Of a DNA stretch of 64,000 nt, positions 40,826 through 51,234 are shown piece by piece. The notes below the pieces were generated by a model. The model was not told where the DNA came from, ran no database searches, and saw only the letters and a list, made by a program, of their open reading frames with translations. The DNA is taken from the NCBI RefSeq assembly GCF_025558585.1, contig NZ_CP094723.1, positions 248,001 to 312,000 on the forward strand, in the 5' to 3' direction. The first letter of the stretch is position 1. The number at the start of each line of letters is the position of its first letter. Source of the stretch: Staphylococcus sp. IVB6214 (GTDB taxonomy: Bacteria; Bacillota; Bacilli; Staphylococcales; Staphylococcaceae). Made by a program: the position numbers and the translations under genes.

Positions 40826-42016
40826 GTGGTACAAAGACTACACGACTTTCTAGAAGAGAATATTAATTATTTGAAAGATAATGGATTATACAACGAGATT
40901 GACACAATTGAAGGGGCAAATGGTCCTAAAATCAAAATTGCAGGCAAAGAATATATCAACTTATCATCAAACAACTATTTAGGCCTTGCGACAGATGCAG
41001 ATTTAAAAGTAGCAGCAAAAGAAGCTGTTGATTCGCATGGTGTCGGTGCGGGTGCAGTTCGTACAATTAATGGAACACTTGATTTGCATGATGAATTAGA
41101 AAAAACATTGGCGGAATTCAAAGGGACAGAAGCAGCAATTGCTTACCAATCAGGTTTTAACTGTAATATGGCAGCAATTTCAGCTGTAATGAACAAAAAT
41201 GATGCAATTTTATCAGATGAACTTAATCATGCTTCAATCATTGATGGTTGTCGTTTATCAAAAGCTAAAATTATTCGTGTAAACCACTCAGATATGGATG
41301 ATTTGCGTCAAAAAGCAAAAGATGCAGTCGAGTCAGGTCAATACAATAAAGTAATGTATATCACAGATGGTGTTTTCAGTATGGATGGTGATGTTGCAAA
41401 ATTACCTGAAATTGTAGAAATCTGTGAAGAATATGGCATTATGGTTTACGTCGATGATGCACACGGTTCAGGCGTTATGGGTAAAGGTGCTGGTACGGTG
41501 AAACATTTCGGTTTACAAGATAAGGTAGACTTCCAAATCGGTACATTATCTAAAGCGATTGGTGTTGTAGGTGGTTATGTTGCAGGTACGCAAAAATTGA
41601 TTGACTGGTTAAAGGTCCAATCACGTCCATTCTTATTCTCAACTTCTTTAGCACCAGCAGATACTAAGGCGATTACAACTGCGGTGAAAAAGTTGATGGC
41701 ATCTACGGAGTTACATGACCAGTTATGGGATAATGCCAACTACCTTAAAGAAGGCTTAAATAAATTAGGCTTCAATACAGGTGAGTCTGAAACACCGATT
41801 ACACCAGTGATTATCGGCGATGAGAAGAAAACACAAGCATTTAGTAAGCGTTTGATGGAAGAAGGCGTATATGTTAAATCAATCGTCTTTCCAACAGTTT
41901 CACGAGGCACAGGTCGTGTACGTAATATGCCAACAGCTGCACATACGAAAGAAATGTTAGATGAAGCATTAGCTGTGTATGAACGTGTTGGTAAAGAATT
42001 AGATATCATTTCATAA
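40826..42016 (+). CDS. kbl: 2-amino-3-ketobutyrate CoA ligase (glycine C-acetyltransferase)
   Basis: A 396-residue alpha-oxoamine synthase with the PLP lysine in [15 protein letters not shown] and the conserved [14 protein letters not shown] and [12 protein letters not shown]. It cleaves 2-amino-3-ketobutyrate with CoA to glycine and acetyl-CoA. The start is GTG 40826 after AAAGGGG. With the dehydrogenase at 42223 it forms the threonine-to-glycine route. A related function in biotin synthesis (BioF) is less likely given the partner. Confidence 0.92.
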   Translation: MVQRLHDFLEENINYLKDNGLYNEIDTIEGANGPKIKIAGKEYINLSSNNYLGLATDADLKVAAKEAVDSHGVGAGAVRTINGTLDLHDELEKTLAEFKGTEAAIAYQSGFNCNMAAISAVMNKNDAILSDELNHASIIDGCRLSKAKIIRVNHSDMDDLRQKAKDAVESGQYNKVMYITDGVFSMDGDVAKLPEIVEICEEYGIMVYVDDAHGSGVMGKGAGTVKHFGLQDKVDFQIGTLSKAIGVVGGYVAGTQKLIDWLKVQSRPFLFSTSLAPADTKAITTAVKKLMASTELHDQLWDNANYLKEGLNKLGFNTGESETPITPVIIGDEKKTQAFSKRLMEEGVYVKSIVFPTVSRGTGRVRNMPTAAHTKEMLDEALAVYERVGKELDIIS

Positions 42017-42031
42017 TCGAATATCATGATA

Positions 42032-42069
42032 AGCACAGTCATTATCTATATATGTGGCTGTGCTTTTTT
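42032..42069 (+). terminator. kbl terminator
   Basis: AGCACAG and CTGTGCT form the stem, followed by TTTTTT. Confidence 0.8.
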
Positions 42070-42112
42070 GATTAATTACAGAGAAATGGTAATATTAAGT
42101 GTTTTCCCTACG

Positions 42113-42141
42113 TGTACAAGTAAGCGCTTTAATGTTATAAT
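42113..42141 (+). promoter_or_regulatory. tdh promoter overlapping a cre-like site
   Basis: TG-T-TATAAT (42133-42141) is an extended -10 with a weak TGTACA 17 bp upstream. Between them AAGTAAGCGCTTTAA (42118-42132) resembles a CcpA cre site with two mismatches. If real, catabolite control of threonine degradation would follow. Confidence 0.45.
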
Positions 42142-42222
42142 GTAGACAAATAGTTTATAGTATGAGCATAACAAGAAAACATTTGTGTTTCTCAGAGAGA
42201 CAGTTAGGAGATGTAATCATTT

Positions 42223-43182
42223 ATGAAAAGAATAATTATCACTGGTGCATTGGGGCAAATTGGAACAGAACTTGTTGCAAAATGTCGTGAAATTTATGGG
42301 AATGACAATGTTTTAGCAACAGATATTCGTGAACCAGAAGCAGGGTCTATTGTAGCTAAAGGTCCATTTGAAATTTTAGATGTCACTGATGCAGAAAAGA
42401 TGGAACAATTAATTGCTGACTTCAAGCCTGATACGATGATGCATATGGCAGCCTTACTATCAGCAACTGCAGAACAAAAGCCATTGCTTGCTTGGAACTT
42501 AAACATGGGTGGCTTAGTCAATGCGTTAGAAGCTGCACGTAAATATGATTTACAATTCTTCACACCAAGCTCAATCGGTGCATTTGGTCCTAATACACCT
42601 AAGAAAAATACACCACAAGTTACTATCCAACGTCCAAACACAATGTATGGTGTGAACAAAGTTTCAGGAGAGTTATTATGTTATTACTACTTCACAAAGT
42701 TTGGTGTAGATACGCGTAGTGTTCGTTTCCCAGGTCTTATTTCATACATCAAAGAACCAGGTGGCGGTACGACAGATTATGCGGTTGATATATACTTCCA
42801 AGCAGTTCGTGAAGGTAAGTACACAAGTTATATTGATCGTGGAACTTATATGGATATGATGTTTATGGATGATGCAATTGATGCGATTATTAAATTAATG
42901 GAAGCAGATGGCGGTAAGTTGATTAACCGTAACGCTTACAACTTAAGTGCAATGAGTATTGAACCAGAAATGGTGAAAGCAGCAATTCAAGAACATGATC
43001 CAAACTTCACAGTAGATTATGATGTCGATCCTGTTCGTCAAGGTATCGCGGAAAGCTGGCCTGATAGCATTGATACAAGCTGTGCACGTGGTGAATGGGG
43101 CTTTGATCCACAATACGATTTGACAGCGATGACGAAGCGCATGTTAGAAGGTATCAGAGAGAAAGAGAATCAAAAAGCATAA
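42223..43182 (+). CDS. tdh: L-threonine 3-dehydrogenase, short-chain (epimerase-like) type
   Basis: A 319-residue extended short-chain dehydrogenase. The NAD-binding motif is [10 protein letters not shown] and the catalytic pair is in [11 protein letters not shown] (YxxxK). Close members are often annotated as NAD-dependent epimerases, but this subgroup with kbl nearby oxidises threonine to 2-amino-3-ketobutyrate. TTAGGAG precedes ATG. The IS1182-family element lies after it. Confidence 0.85.
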   Translation: MKRIIITGALGQIGTELVAKCREIYGNDNVLATDIREPEAGSIVAKGPFEILDVTDAEKMEQLIADFKPDTMMHMAALLSATAEQKPLLAWNLNMGGLVNALEAARKYDLQFFTPSSIGAFGPNTPKKNTPQVTIQRPNTMYGVNKVSGELLCYYYFTKFGVDTRSVRFPGLISYIKEPGGGTTDYAVDIYFQAVREGKYTSYIDRGTYMDMMFMDDAIDAIIKLMEADGGKLINRNAYNLSAMSIEPEMVKAAIQEHDPNFTVDYDVDPVRQGIAESWPDSIDTSCARGEWGFDPQYDLTAMTKRMLEGIREKENQKA

Positions 43183-43203
43183 TATAGCATAGAATAAAAT
43201 AAG

Positions 43204-43231
43204 GGGCTGGGACATAATTCCCAGCTCTTTT
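43204..43231 (+). terminator. Terminator downstream of tdh
   Basis: GGGCTGGGA and TTCCCAGCTC form a stem with loop CATAA, then TCTTTT. It lies at the left edge of the IS1182-family element, so part of it may belong to the element. Confidence 0.6.
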
Positions 43232-43360
43232 ACAAAAAAGGTCTAATTTGGTGTCGAAAAACACTAAATTAGACCTTTTTTATAGATATCATTTAAAAAA
43301 ATAAAACACTTCCCGTATAATTGTTAATAACCACAAAAACAATGAAAGGAAGTGCCTTAT

Positions 43361-44929
43361 ATGTATAAAGAGTATAACATTTCTCAGCTTAGTCTGCCAA
43401 TTGAAACTGAAATTTCTTTTCCCGAGAGTGATATTGCCCTCATTATTAATAAACTTGTAGAATCTATTCCCCAAGAAACTTTTAATCAATATTACAACCA
43501 TAGAGGTCCTTCATCTTATCATCCTAAAATGATGTTAAAAATCGTTTTATACAGCTATACACAGTCTGTCTTTTCTGGTAGAAAAATGGAATTTCTACTT
43601 AAAGATAGTTGTCGTATGATGTGGTTAGCTCAAGGACAAGTCCCTTCATATCGTACAATCAATCGCTTTAGAGTTAATCCACACATGATAGATTTTATAC
43701 AAGTTCTATTTGTGGGTCTTAGAGCGCAATTATTAGAAGACAAAGTGATTACAGAAGACGCCCTTTATATAGATGGAACGAAGATAGAGGCTAATGCCAA
43801 TAAATATACTTTTCAATGGCTAGGTAGCACTAAGCATTTTAGTAAAGGGGTTATTGAAAAATCCAATGCGGTGTATAAACAGTTAATTTCAGAGAAGATC
43901 ATACCTGAAATTAAGAGAGAATCTTCTGATGAACTAACGAAAGAAGAATTAAATCGTATTGAGATGCATTTAGATGATAAAAATGAAACGCTCACTTCTA
44001 AAATTGAAGCATCTCAAAGTGTAGAAATAAGAAAGACATTAAGAAAACAAAGAAGTAAAGTTAGAAAATATAAAAAAGCAATCAAAGATTTTAAAGATCG
44101 TAAAATAAAATATGATGAGCAGATGGAAATTTATGGTGACAGAAAAAGCTATTCTAAAACAGATCATGATGCGACCTTTATGAGAATGAAAAATGATCAT
44201 ATGAAGAATGGACAATTAAAGCCTGGCTATAATCTGCAGATTGCGACGAACAATCAGTTCATTTTGGCATTTGGTGTGTATAGTAATCCGGGTGATACGC
44301 GAACACTTCCTTCTTTTTTAAAATCAATCAAAGAATTATACGGTGACATTCCAGAGTACATTGTAGCTGATGCGGGATATGGTAGCGAACAAAACTATAC
44401 GATGATTCTTGATGAATTCGAGAAAACACCACTCATCACATATAGTATGTATTTAAAAGAGAAGAAAAGAAAATATAAAAATAATCCATTCATAACAGCT
44501 AATTGGAAATATAATGAAATAGATGACTATTATGTATGTCCGAATAACAAAGAATTGCATTTCAAAAGTTATAGAAAAAGAAGAGACGGATATGGTTATC
44601 AGAGAGATTTCAAATTATATAAATGTGAAGATTGTGTTGGATGTCCTTTACGAAATGAATGTATGAATTACAGAACCAACCCAACTACAACAAAAAGCTT
44701 ATATAAAAATCCAACTTGGGATTATTTTAAAGCATTCACAAATAAGCAGCTTTCAGATCCAAAAACGAAAGGCATCTACAAAAAACGAAAAATAGATGTC
44801 GAATCAGCATTTGGAAATCTGAAGGCTAATTTGGGTTTCCAAAGGTTATCAGTTCGCACTCAATCAAAGGTTGAATGCGAATTAGGAATCGCACTTATGG
44901 CAGTAAACATCAGAAAACTAGCCAGATAA
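43361..44929 (+). CDS. IS1182-family transposase
   Basis: A 522-residue DDE transposase. The N-terminal DUF772-like domain (PSSYHPKMMLKIVLYSY) is followed by the catalytic contexts ALYIDGTKIEAN (first Asp), YIVADAGYGSEQN (second Asp) and IDVESAFGNLKANLGF (Glu). A CEDCVGCPLRNEC zinc-ribbon lies near the C-terminus. It is intact. ATG 43361 (MYKEYN) follows AAAGGAAG with good spacing; an in-frame GTG at 43352 overlaps that site. Confidence 0.93.
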   Translation: MYKEYNISQLSLPIETEISFPESDIALIINKLVESIPQETFNQYYNHRGPSSYHPKMMLKIVLYSYTQSVFSGRKMEFLLKDSCRMMWLAQGQVPSYRTINRFRVNPHMIDFIQVLFVGLRAQLLEDKVITEDALYIDGTKIEANANKYTFQWLGSTKHFSKGVIEKSNAVYKQLISEKIIPEIKRESSDELTKEELNRIEMHLDDKNETLTSKIEASQSVEIRKTLRKQRSKVRKYKKAIKDFKDRKIKYDEQMEIYGDRKSYSKTDHDATFMRMKNDHMKNGQLKPGYNLQIATNNQFILAFGVYSNPGDTRTLPSFLKSIKELYGDIPEYIVADAGYGSEQNYTMILDEFEKTPLITYSMYLKEKKRKYKNNPFITANWKYNEIDDYYVCPNNKELHFKSYRKRRDGYGYQRDFKLYKCEDCVGCPLRNECMNYRTNPTTTKSLYKNPTWDYFKAFTNKQLSDPKTKGIYKKRKIDVESAFGNLKANLGFQRLSVRTQSKVECELGIALMAVNIRKLAR

Positions 44930-45087
44930 GTGCTAGTTTTTTAGTAAATAATAAGAAAAAAGCCGTTAAAATCTTAAAAAAGAATTTTAACGGCTTTTTT
45001 TGAAGGGAAATTGAGCGCCTATGTCTCAGCCCCTTATTTTTTATGATAGTAAGGATTTAAGAATATATCAAATTTTCGCAAAACTCA

Positions 45088-45116
45088 TTGAATTATGATG
45101 ATTGAGTTGATATAAT
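45088..45116 (+). promoter_or_regulatory. ilvE promoter
   Basis: TTGAAT (45088-45093), 17 bp, TATAAT (45111-45116), 34 bp before ilvE and 50 bp beyond the IS element, so it is not disrupted. Confidence 0.75.
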
Positions 45117-45149
45117 GCTTGTATTACATAATTACAGGGGGCAATTATT

Positions 45150-46232
45150 ATGACAGATTTAGTAAAATTAGAACAACGTCAGGCGTTAAAAGAGAAACCA
45201 GATGAATCCTCTTTAACGTTTGGTGAGGTATTTACAGATTATATGTTGAGCTTTGAATATACAGAAGGCCAAGGTTGGCATGACTTGAAGATCGTCCCAT
45301 ATGCGCCAATCGAGATTTCGCCAGCAGCACAAAGCGTGCACTATGGTCAATCTGTATTTGAAGGGTTAAAAGCTTATAAACATAATGGTGAAGTGGTCTT
45401 ATTTAGACCAGATGAGAACTTCAAACGTATTAATGTCTCATTAGAACGATTAAAAATGCCACGCATTGATGAAGACTTATTATTAGAAGGTTTAAAACAA
45501 TTAGTAGACGTAGACCGTGATTGGGTCCCTGAAGGAGAAGGTCGATCACTTTACATCCGTCCAGTTGTGTTTGCGACACAAGGTATATTAGGAGTAGCCC
45601 CATCTAAAAATTACCGATTATTAATTCTTCTATCACCATCGGGTTCATACTACGGCGGGGACTCACTACGCCCTACAAAGATTTATGTTGAAGATGAATA
45701 TGTACGTGCTGTACGTGGTGGTGTCGGATTCGCAAAAGTTGCCGGTAACTACGCGGCAAGTTTATTAGCGCAAGCCAACGCCAATGCACTCGGGTTCGAC
45801 CAAGTATTATGGTTGGATGGCGTTGAGCAGAAGTATGTGGAAGAAGTAGGTAGCATGAACATCTTCTTCGTGATTAATGGTAAAGTTGTAACACCTTCAT
45901 TGAATGGTAGTATTTTACCAGGTATCACACGTAAAACAGTACTTGCTTTAGCGGAAACGCTTGGCTATGAAGTTGAAGAACGACGTGTATCAATCGATGA
46001 ATTATTCGAACACTATGAAAAAGGTGAACTAGAAGAAGTCTTTGGTACAGGTACAGCAGCGGTTATCTCTCCAGTTGGTGAATTACAGTTCAAAGATAAA
46101 AAGATTGTCATCAACAACAATGAGACAGGTAAGATAACACAAGCTTTATATGATAACTATACAGGTATTCAAAGTGGTAAGCTAGACGATCCACATAACT
46201 GGCGTTTGGTTGTACCACATTACGAAAGATAA
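45150..46232 (+). CDS. ilvE: Branched-chain amino acid aminotransferase
   Basis: A 360-residue fold-type IV PLP enzyme interconverting Leu/Ile/Val and their 2-oxo acids. The PLP lysine lies in [13 protein letters not shown]; the [22 protein letters not shown] and [12 protein letters not shown] motifs are present. ACAGGGGGC precedes ATG. It stands as a single gene followed by a hairpin. Confidence 0.95.
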   Translation: MTDLVKLEQRQALKEKPDESSLTFGEVFTDYMLSFEYTEGQGWHDLKIVPYAPIEISPAAQSVHYGQSVFEGLKAYKHNGEVVLFRPDENFKRINVSLERLKMPRIDEDLLLEGLKQLVDVDRDWVPEGEGRSLYIRPVVFATQGILGVAPSKNYRLLILLSPSGSYYGGDSLRPTKIYVEDEYVRAVRGGVGFAKVAGNYAASLLAQANANALGFDQVLWLDGVEQKYVEEVGSMNIFFVINGKVVTPSLNGSILPGITRKTVLALAETLGYEVEERRVSIDELFEHYEKGELEEVFGTGTAAVISPVGELQFKDKKIVINNNETGKITQALYDNYTGIQSGKLDDPHNWRLVVPHYER

Positions 46233-46253
46233 GATTATGTGTTATTGAAGATA

Positions 46254-46298
46254 TCTCCCGCATCTAAGGTGAATAGACTTTTGATGTGGGGGATTTTC
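46254..46298 (+). terminator. ilvE terminator
   Basis: TCTCCCGCATC and GATGTGGGGGA form the stem, followed by TTTTCATTT. Confidence 0.75.
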
Positions 46299-46404
46299 AT
46301 TTATAGATAGATATAACAAGCATCTCTATGTTACCTTTGCAACTGATTTATCAACAATGCTTTAAGCATACAAATATGAAATACTCGTGATTGGAGATTC
46401 CAAA

Positions 46405-47451
46405 ATGAACAAGGATATGAAAGACCAAATTGTAACGTTGATTAAAGAAGCTTGGATAGAAGATATTAAGAATAACAGAGAGATTAGATTAATAGAAAAA
46501 CAAAATAATCATTATATAAAGATATTAAAGCATTTAGAACGGTTAGTCCCTTCAGAAGCAGTCTGTACAGATTGCTTGGTCGAAGAAAGTACGGATAATA
46601 TTGAGCAAGAAAGTCAGGAAGATACTTTTATTTTTGTGAGACATTTATTAGGTGGAGAAGGTATTCGCCCAGAAACAGGGGAGAAAATTTTCGTGCCTGA
46701 ATCGGTTGTACGAAATGAAATGTTAGAGCATGGAGATCGTCTTACTTTTGAAGAAAATGGCAATGGTTATCAAAGACATAAATACCATAAACTTAGTGGT
46801 GAAAAGGATCAGACAATTGCAGCGCTCGATATTATAAGTTATGACTATGCGATAGTTGAATATGATGAAAGCAGTCATCGATACATTTGTAAAAAACATT
46901 TTAAGCAAGGAGAATTAACGAATATTCCAATTTGTCTATTGAATGAGAAAGATATTATAAAATTCAACATACATAAAGAAGATATTATTAGTATTGCGCA
47001 CACATCTCATCATACCGCTTCACGAATCAGATGGAAATATGATGCAGATGAAATTTTACCAACTCCCATAAAGAAAAAAGCTTCGTATTATAAGGGATAT
47101 CAAGAACAAACGGAGATGAAAGATAAGAAAGACACAATATTAAAAGGAATTGCAGTCGGTATATTTGGAGCGAGTCAGTTTATTAATAATTATATAGAAG
47201 AAGTAGAACAACGTGGTGGGAAAGTGCATCATACAGAGTCAGACAGTCAAAGCAGTGTGGAAGCAGTTGTGAATAAATCAGATATTATTGTCATTCCTAT
47301 AACACATGTTAGTCATGTAAAGGCTGAACAGGCAAAGGCATATGCTAAAAGGGCAGAAAAACCTTTTGTTATTTTAAAAAATAGTGGGAGAAGTCATTTT
47401 GTGAGTGAACTAAAGGATCATTTACATTTGATTCAAACAAAGGAAGAATGA
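46405..47451 (+). CDS. DUF2325-type protein of unknown function
   Basis: A 348-residue protein that I recognise only by its C-terminal region (about 245-345: VGIFGASQFINNYIEEVEQR, then KSDIIVIPITHVSHVKAEQA and KPFVILKNSGRSHFVSEL), which resembles the DUF2325 domain. The N-terminal half is charged and helical, with a CTDC pair near residue 55. ATG 46405 (MNKDMKD) follows TTGGAGA. It lies alone between ilvE and a HAD phosphatase. No function is assigned. Confidence 0.7.
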   Translation: MNKDMKDQIVTLIKEAWIEDIKNNREIRLIEKQNNHYIKILKHLERLVPSEAVCTDCLVEESTDNIEQESQEDTFIFVRHLLGGEGIRPETGEKIFVPESVVRNEMLEHGDRLTFEENGNGYQRHKYHKLSGEKDQTIAALDIISYDYAIVEYDESSHRYICKKHFKQGELTNIPICLLNEKDIIKFNIHKEDIISIAHTSHHTASRIRWKYDADEILPTPIKKKASYYKGYQEQTEMKDKKDTILKGIAVGIFGASQFINNYIEEVEQRGGKVHHTESDSQSSVEAVVNKSDIIVIPITHVSHVKAEQAKAYAKRAEKPFVILKNSGRSHFVSELKDHLHLIQTKEE

Positions 47452-47580
47452 CATATGCCAGAGATTTCTAGGCCATGCATAATTACAGGTACTTGTTTGA
47501 TTTTAACGTGAACATTTGCATCAGGTTTTAAAACGAAATCATGTTATGCTAAAGAAAAAGGACTAGAATAGGTGACTGAG

Positions 47581-48264
47581 ATGGCGATTAAATGGTTATT
47601 ATTTGATAAAGACGGGACACTCATACAGTTCGATAAAAGTTGGGTGAAGTTAGGAATCCGATTAGTAGAAGATGTGTGTAATCACTTTGAAATTGAACAA
47701 CAATCTGAGGTTTATGATGCCATTGGTATTGAAGGAGATGCTTTTCGATCAGGAAGTATCATGGCTTCGGGTTCACTAGAACAGATGGCACGTATCTTCA
47801 ATAAGTATACAGACACAGATACATATGACTGGGTGAGTATGCGTAGCCAACAGTTGATTGATACACGCATACCTGAGAGTGAGTTATTTCCAGGTGTTCG
47901 TGAAACATTGAATACACTCAAAACACTCGGATTCCATTTGGCAATTGTGACGAGTGATAATGCACATGGTGTATCGTACTTTCTATCAACAACAGGACTT
48001 GAAGAGATGTTTGCGTGTGTTATTTCAACTAACGGAGACAATTATGAAAAGCCAGATCCACGCCTTCTTACACCACTTTGGTCACTTGGTGTCAAAGGAG
48101 AAGAAATGGTGATGATCGGTGATACCGACTTGGATATGAAAACAGGTAGACAAGCACAGTGTGTTAAAAATATTGGTGTTCGAACAGGTTTAGGGCAAGA
48201 AGCAACATTTGAAGAAGCGGATGTTGTATTGGAAGATGTGACACAAGTGATAGACTATTTGTAA
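47581..48264 (+). CDS. HAD-superfamily phosphatase (phosphoglycolate phosphatase-like)
   Basis: A 227-residue HAD hydrolase with motif I LLFDKDGTLIQFD, motif II AIVTSDN, and motifs III/IV from KPDPRLLTP to MIGDTDLDMKTG. A C1-type helical cap lies between. ATG 47581 is chosen over GTG 47572 because AATAGGTG overlaps the latter. Substrate unknown. Conserved next to the deoxynucleoside kinases in staphylococci. Confidence 0.85.
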   Translation: MAIKWLLFDKDGTLIQFDKSWVKLGIRLVEDVCNHFEIEQQSEVYDAIGIEGDAFRSGSIMASGSLEQMARIFNKYTDTDTYDWVSMRSQQLIDTRIPESELFPGVRETLNTLKTLGFHLAIVTSDNAHGVSYFLSTTGLEEMFACVISTNGDNYEKPDPRLLTPLWSLGVKGEEMVMIGDTDLDMKTGRQAQCVKNIGVRTGLGQEATFEEADVVLEDVTQVIDYL

Positions 48265-48395
48265 CTTTAATGGGAGATATTTTTATTTATATCGAACTTG
48301 TTGTATTTATGGCAATCACGAGTCTAATCAGTGCAACTTTATATTGTTAGTGATTGCGTCGTATACGAGATTAATAAAATCAAATATTAAATAAA

Positions 48396-48425
48396 CACCC
48401 CCTTGCTCTGTAAAGTAAGGGGGTT
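48396..48425. terminator. Terminator between convergent HAD and dck genes
   Basis: ACCCCCTT and AAGGGGGT form a stem with a loop of about 12 bases, between the ends of genes on opposite strands. Confidence 0.75.
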
Positions 48426-48431
48426 CAATAT

Positions 48432-49094
48432 CTATCGTGTGTCGATTTGTCGATGAGTCTGTATAATGTGTGCGATCTTCGCAATAACCTTATCGATTGA
48501 GTCTGGGTCATCATATAGATCATATTCATTTATGTTCACACGTACAACAGGACATGCATTGAACTGGTTGATCCAATCATCATAGCGTTTAAATAACATT
48601 TGCCAATATTCAGGATCTGTGTCCATTTCCATTTGACGACCACGTGTATTGATGCGGTCTATTACATTGTTATAATCAGATTCTAAATAAATGAGCACAT
48701 CAGGTTTTGGAAAGTAAGGTGTCATCACCATTGCATCGAAAAGGTTTGAATAAGTTTCAAAGTCTTCTTCCGTCATAGTTCCTTGTTCTTGATGCATTTT
48801 TGCAAAAATATCAACATCTTCATAAATAGAGCGATCTTGTATAAAGCCGCCGCCGTATTCAAACATACGTTTTTGTTCTTTAAAGCGCTCTGCTAAAAAG
48901 TAAATTTGTAAGTGGAAACTCCAACGGCGAAAATCATCATAAAACTTATCTAAATATGGGTTGTGATCAACATTCTCATAAGACGTGCGGAAGTTTAATT
49001 TATCAGCTAATGCACGTGTGAGAGATGATTTACCAACTCCCACGGTCCCTGCAATTGTAATGACCGCGTCTGACGGTATATTATAGTGTGTCAT
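48432..49094 (-). CDS. dck: Deoxyadenosine/deoxycytidine kinase
   Basis: A 220-residue deoxynucleoside kinase. P-loop TVGVGKSS, ENVDHNPYLDKFYDDFRRWS, and the catalytic/recognition DRSIYEDVDIFAKMH are present. It phosphorylates dA/dC for salvage and is closely similar to Bacillus Dck. Overlaps the upstream kinase by 14 bp, forming a two-gene operon. Confidence 0.92.
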   Translation of the reverse strand: MTHYNIPSDAVITIAGTVGVGKSSLTRALADKLNFRTSYENVDHNPYLDKFYDDFRRWSFHLQIYFLAERFKEQKRMFEYGGGFIQDRSIYEDVDIFAKMHQEQGTMTEEDFETYSNLFDAMVMTPYFPKPDVLIYLESDYNNVIDRINTRGRQMEMDTDPEYWQMLFKRYDDWINQFNACPVVRVNINEYDLYDDPDSIDKVIAKIAHIIQTHRQIDTR

Positions 49095-49704
49095 GTGTTT
49101 GTCCTCCGATTAATTCATTAATACGTGATAATACTTGGTCATAGTCTTCTGGATTGTTGACGAAATCAATCTCTGTTGTATCAATCCATAGTACTTGATG
49201 ACCTTCATTAGAAAGTTGCTTATAGTATGTTGCATAATCATCTTTAAGTTTTAACAAGTAATTATCTTCAATGTGTGCTTCAAAGCTACGATCACGCTTT
49301 GCAATACGTTTTTTCAATATAGACAAGTCTGCATCAAGGATAATTGTATAATCTGGTGTAATCAAGTCTTCGGTTAAGATATCATAAATACGTGAAAACT
49401 TCTCATATTCCGTTTCAGAAAGGGTATTGCGTGCGAAAATTTTGTTTTTATAAATGTGGTAGTCGCATACAATACCATCATGAAGTTCTGCTAAATCTTG
49501 ATAAGCTTTGTATCGATTACAGAGAAAGAACATTTCTGTTTGAAAGCTCCATTTGGAAATATCTTCATAAAAATCAGAGAGGAAAGGATTCTCCCCGACA
49601 ATTTCTTTTGCTTCATAAAAATGGTAAGATTGACTCAACTTGTGTGTGAGTGAGGACTTACCAACACCAATCGGTCCTTCAATAACAATAAAAGGTTTCG
49701 TCAT
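49081..49704 (-). CDS. dgk: Deoxyguanosine kinase
   Basis: A 207-residue paralogue of the neighbouring kinase with P-loop EGPIGVGKSSL, EIVGENPFLSDFYEDISKWS and the DYHIYKNKIFARNTL motif in place of the DRS of Dck. ATG 49704 (MTKPFIVIEG) follows GGAG by 9 bases; the open frame upstream runs into the divergent tadA and is rejected. With dck it covers all purine deoxynucleosides. Confidence 0.92.
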   Translation of the reverse strand: MTKPFIVIEGPIGVGKSSLTHKLSQSYHFYEAKEIVGENPFLSDFYEDISKWSFQTEMFFLCNRYKAYQDLAELHDGIVCDYHIYKNKIFARNTLSETEYEKFSRIYDILTEDLITPDYTIILDADLSILKKRIAKRDRSFEAHIEDNYLLKLKDDYATYYKQLSNEGHQVLWIDTTEIDFVNNPEDYDQVLSRINELIGGQTHDTL

Positions 49705-49757
49705 ATGTTTTCGCTCCATCTCATAGTAGTCAGTATTACAAATTTTAACATAAGTGA

Positions 49758-50255
<498 letters not shown>

Positions 50256-50348
50256 AAAAAAGCGGTTAAATTTTGTTAAACTGAAGGTGTCTGAGTAATT
50301 CTATCATAAAAATAGGAAAGTAGAATAATTAAAAAGTGAGGAAAAGTG

Positions 50349-51218
50349 ATGATCAAGTTAATTGCAACGGATATGGACGGGACATTATTGAATGCATCAC
50401 ATGAAATTACGCCTGAAAATATTGAAGCTATTAAATATGCACAATCTCAAGGTGTGACGGTAGTGATTGCGACAGGTCGTGCATTTTATGAAGCGAGTAG
50501 ACCTGTGACAGAAGCTGGGTTAAAAGTTCCTTATATTTGTTTGAACGGTGCAGAAGTCAGAGATGAAAGTTTCAATATTGTCCATACAGCCAGTTTGAAT
50601 AAAGAAATGTCTGATACGATTCAAAATATATTGAAACAAGCCGGCGTTTATTATCAAGTTTATACGAATCGAGGCATTTATACAGAAGACCCTGAGAAAG
50701 ACTTGGAGATTTATGTGGATATTGCTAAACATGCAAGACAGCATGCAGATGTAGATGTGATACGTCAGCATATTCAATCACGTATTGATAATGGTACGTT
50801 GAAGGTCGTATCAAGCTATGACCAAATTGAATCAGTTCCAGGTGAATTGATTATGAAAATATTAGCGTTTGATACAGACTTAGAGAAGTTAGCACGTGTT
50901 AAACAAGTGCTTGCGCAACATACGAATCTAGCAGTGTCATCATCATCAATTGGTAATATAGAAGTGACACATGCTGAAGCACAAAAAGGGATGGCACTTC
51001 AAGCGATTGCAGATCAACTAAATATTGATATGCAAGATGCAATGGCTGTGGGAGATAATATGAATGATGCGTCGATGCTAGAACGTGTAGGTCATCCAGT
51101 TGCAATGGAGAATGGCGTTGAAGCAGTGAAAGCACTGGCTACATTTACGACAGATACAAATGAAGAAAGTGGTGTAGCAAAAGCCATTTATCATGTATTA
51201 AATCAAGAAGAAAAATAA
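50349..51218 (+). CDS. Cof-type HAD-IIB sugar phosphatase
   Basis: A 289-residue HAD hydrolase. Motif I is ATDMDGTLLNASHEI, motif II VIATGRAF, and motif IV AVGDNMNDASML. A C2-type cap lies between residues about 85-205. Such enzymes dephosphorylate sugar phosphates or FMN; substrate unknown here. ATG 50349 follows GTGAGG at a good distance. In operon with azo1, 16 bp apart. Confidence 0.9.
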   Translation: MIKLIATDMDGTLLNASHEITPENIEAIKYAQSQGVTVVIATGRAFYEASRPVTEAGLKVPYICLNGAEVRDESFNIVHTASLNKEMSDTIQNILKQAGVYYQVYTNRGIYTEDPEKDLEIYVDIAKHARQHADVDVIRQHIQSRIDNGTLKVVSSYDQIESVPGELIMKILAFDTDLEKLARVKQVLAQHTNLAVSSSSIGNIEVTHAEAQKGMALQAIADQLNIDMQDAMAVGDNMNDASMLERVGHPVAMENGVEAVKALATFTTDTNEESGVAKAIYHVLNQEEK

Positions 51219-51234
51219 AGGGAGTTTTTGAAAG

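Larger units (their letters stand above)
43197..45040 (+). mobile_element. IS1182-family insertion sequence (ends approximate)
   Basis: One transposase gene lies between inverted copies of AAAATAAGGGGCTG(G/A)GACATA (43196-43216 and the complement at 45020-45040). These repeats are either the element ends or halves of a terminator stem-loop that it entered; IS1182-family elements such as IS1272 are known to target such structures. Two perfect hairpins flank the gene inside, with arms AAAAAAGGTCTAATTT (43235 onward) and AAAAAAGCCGTTAAAAT (about 44956-45000). No direct target duplication was found. Confidence 0.75.
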
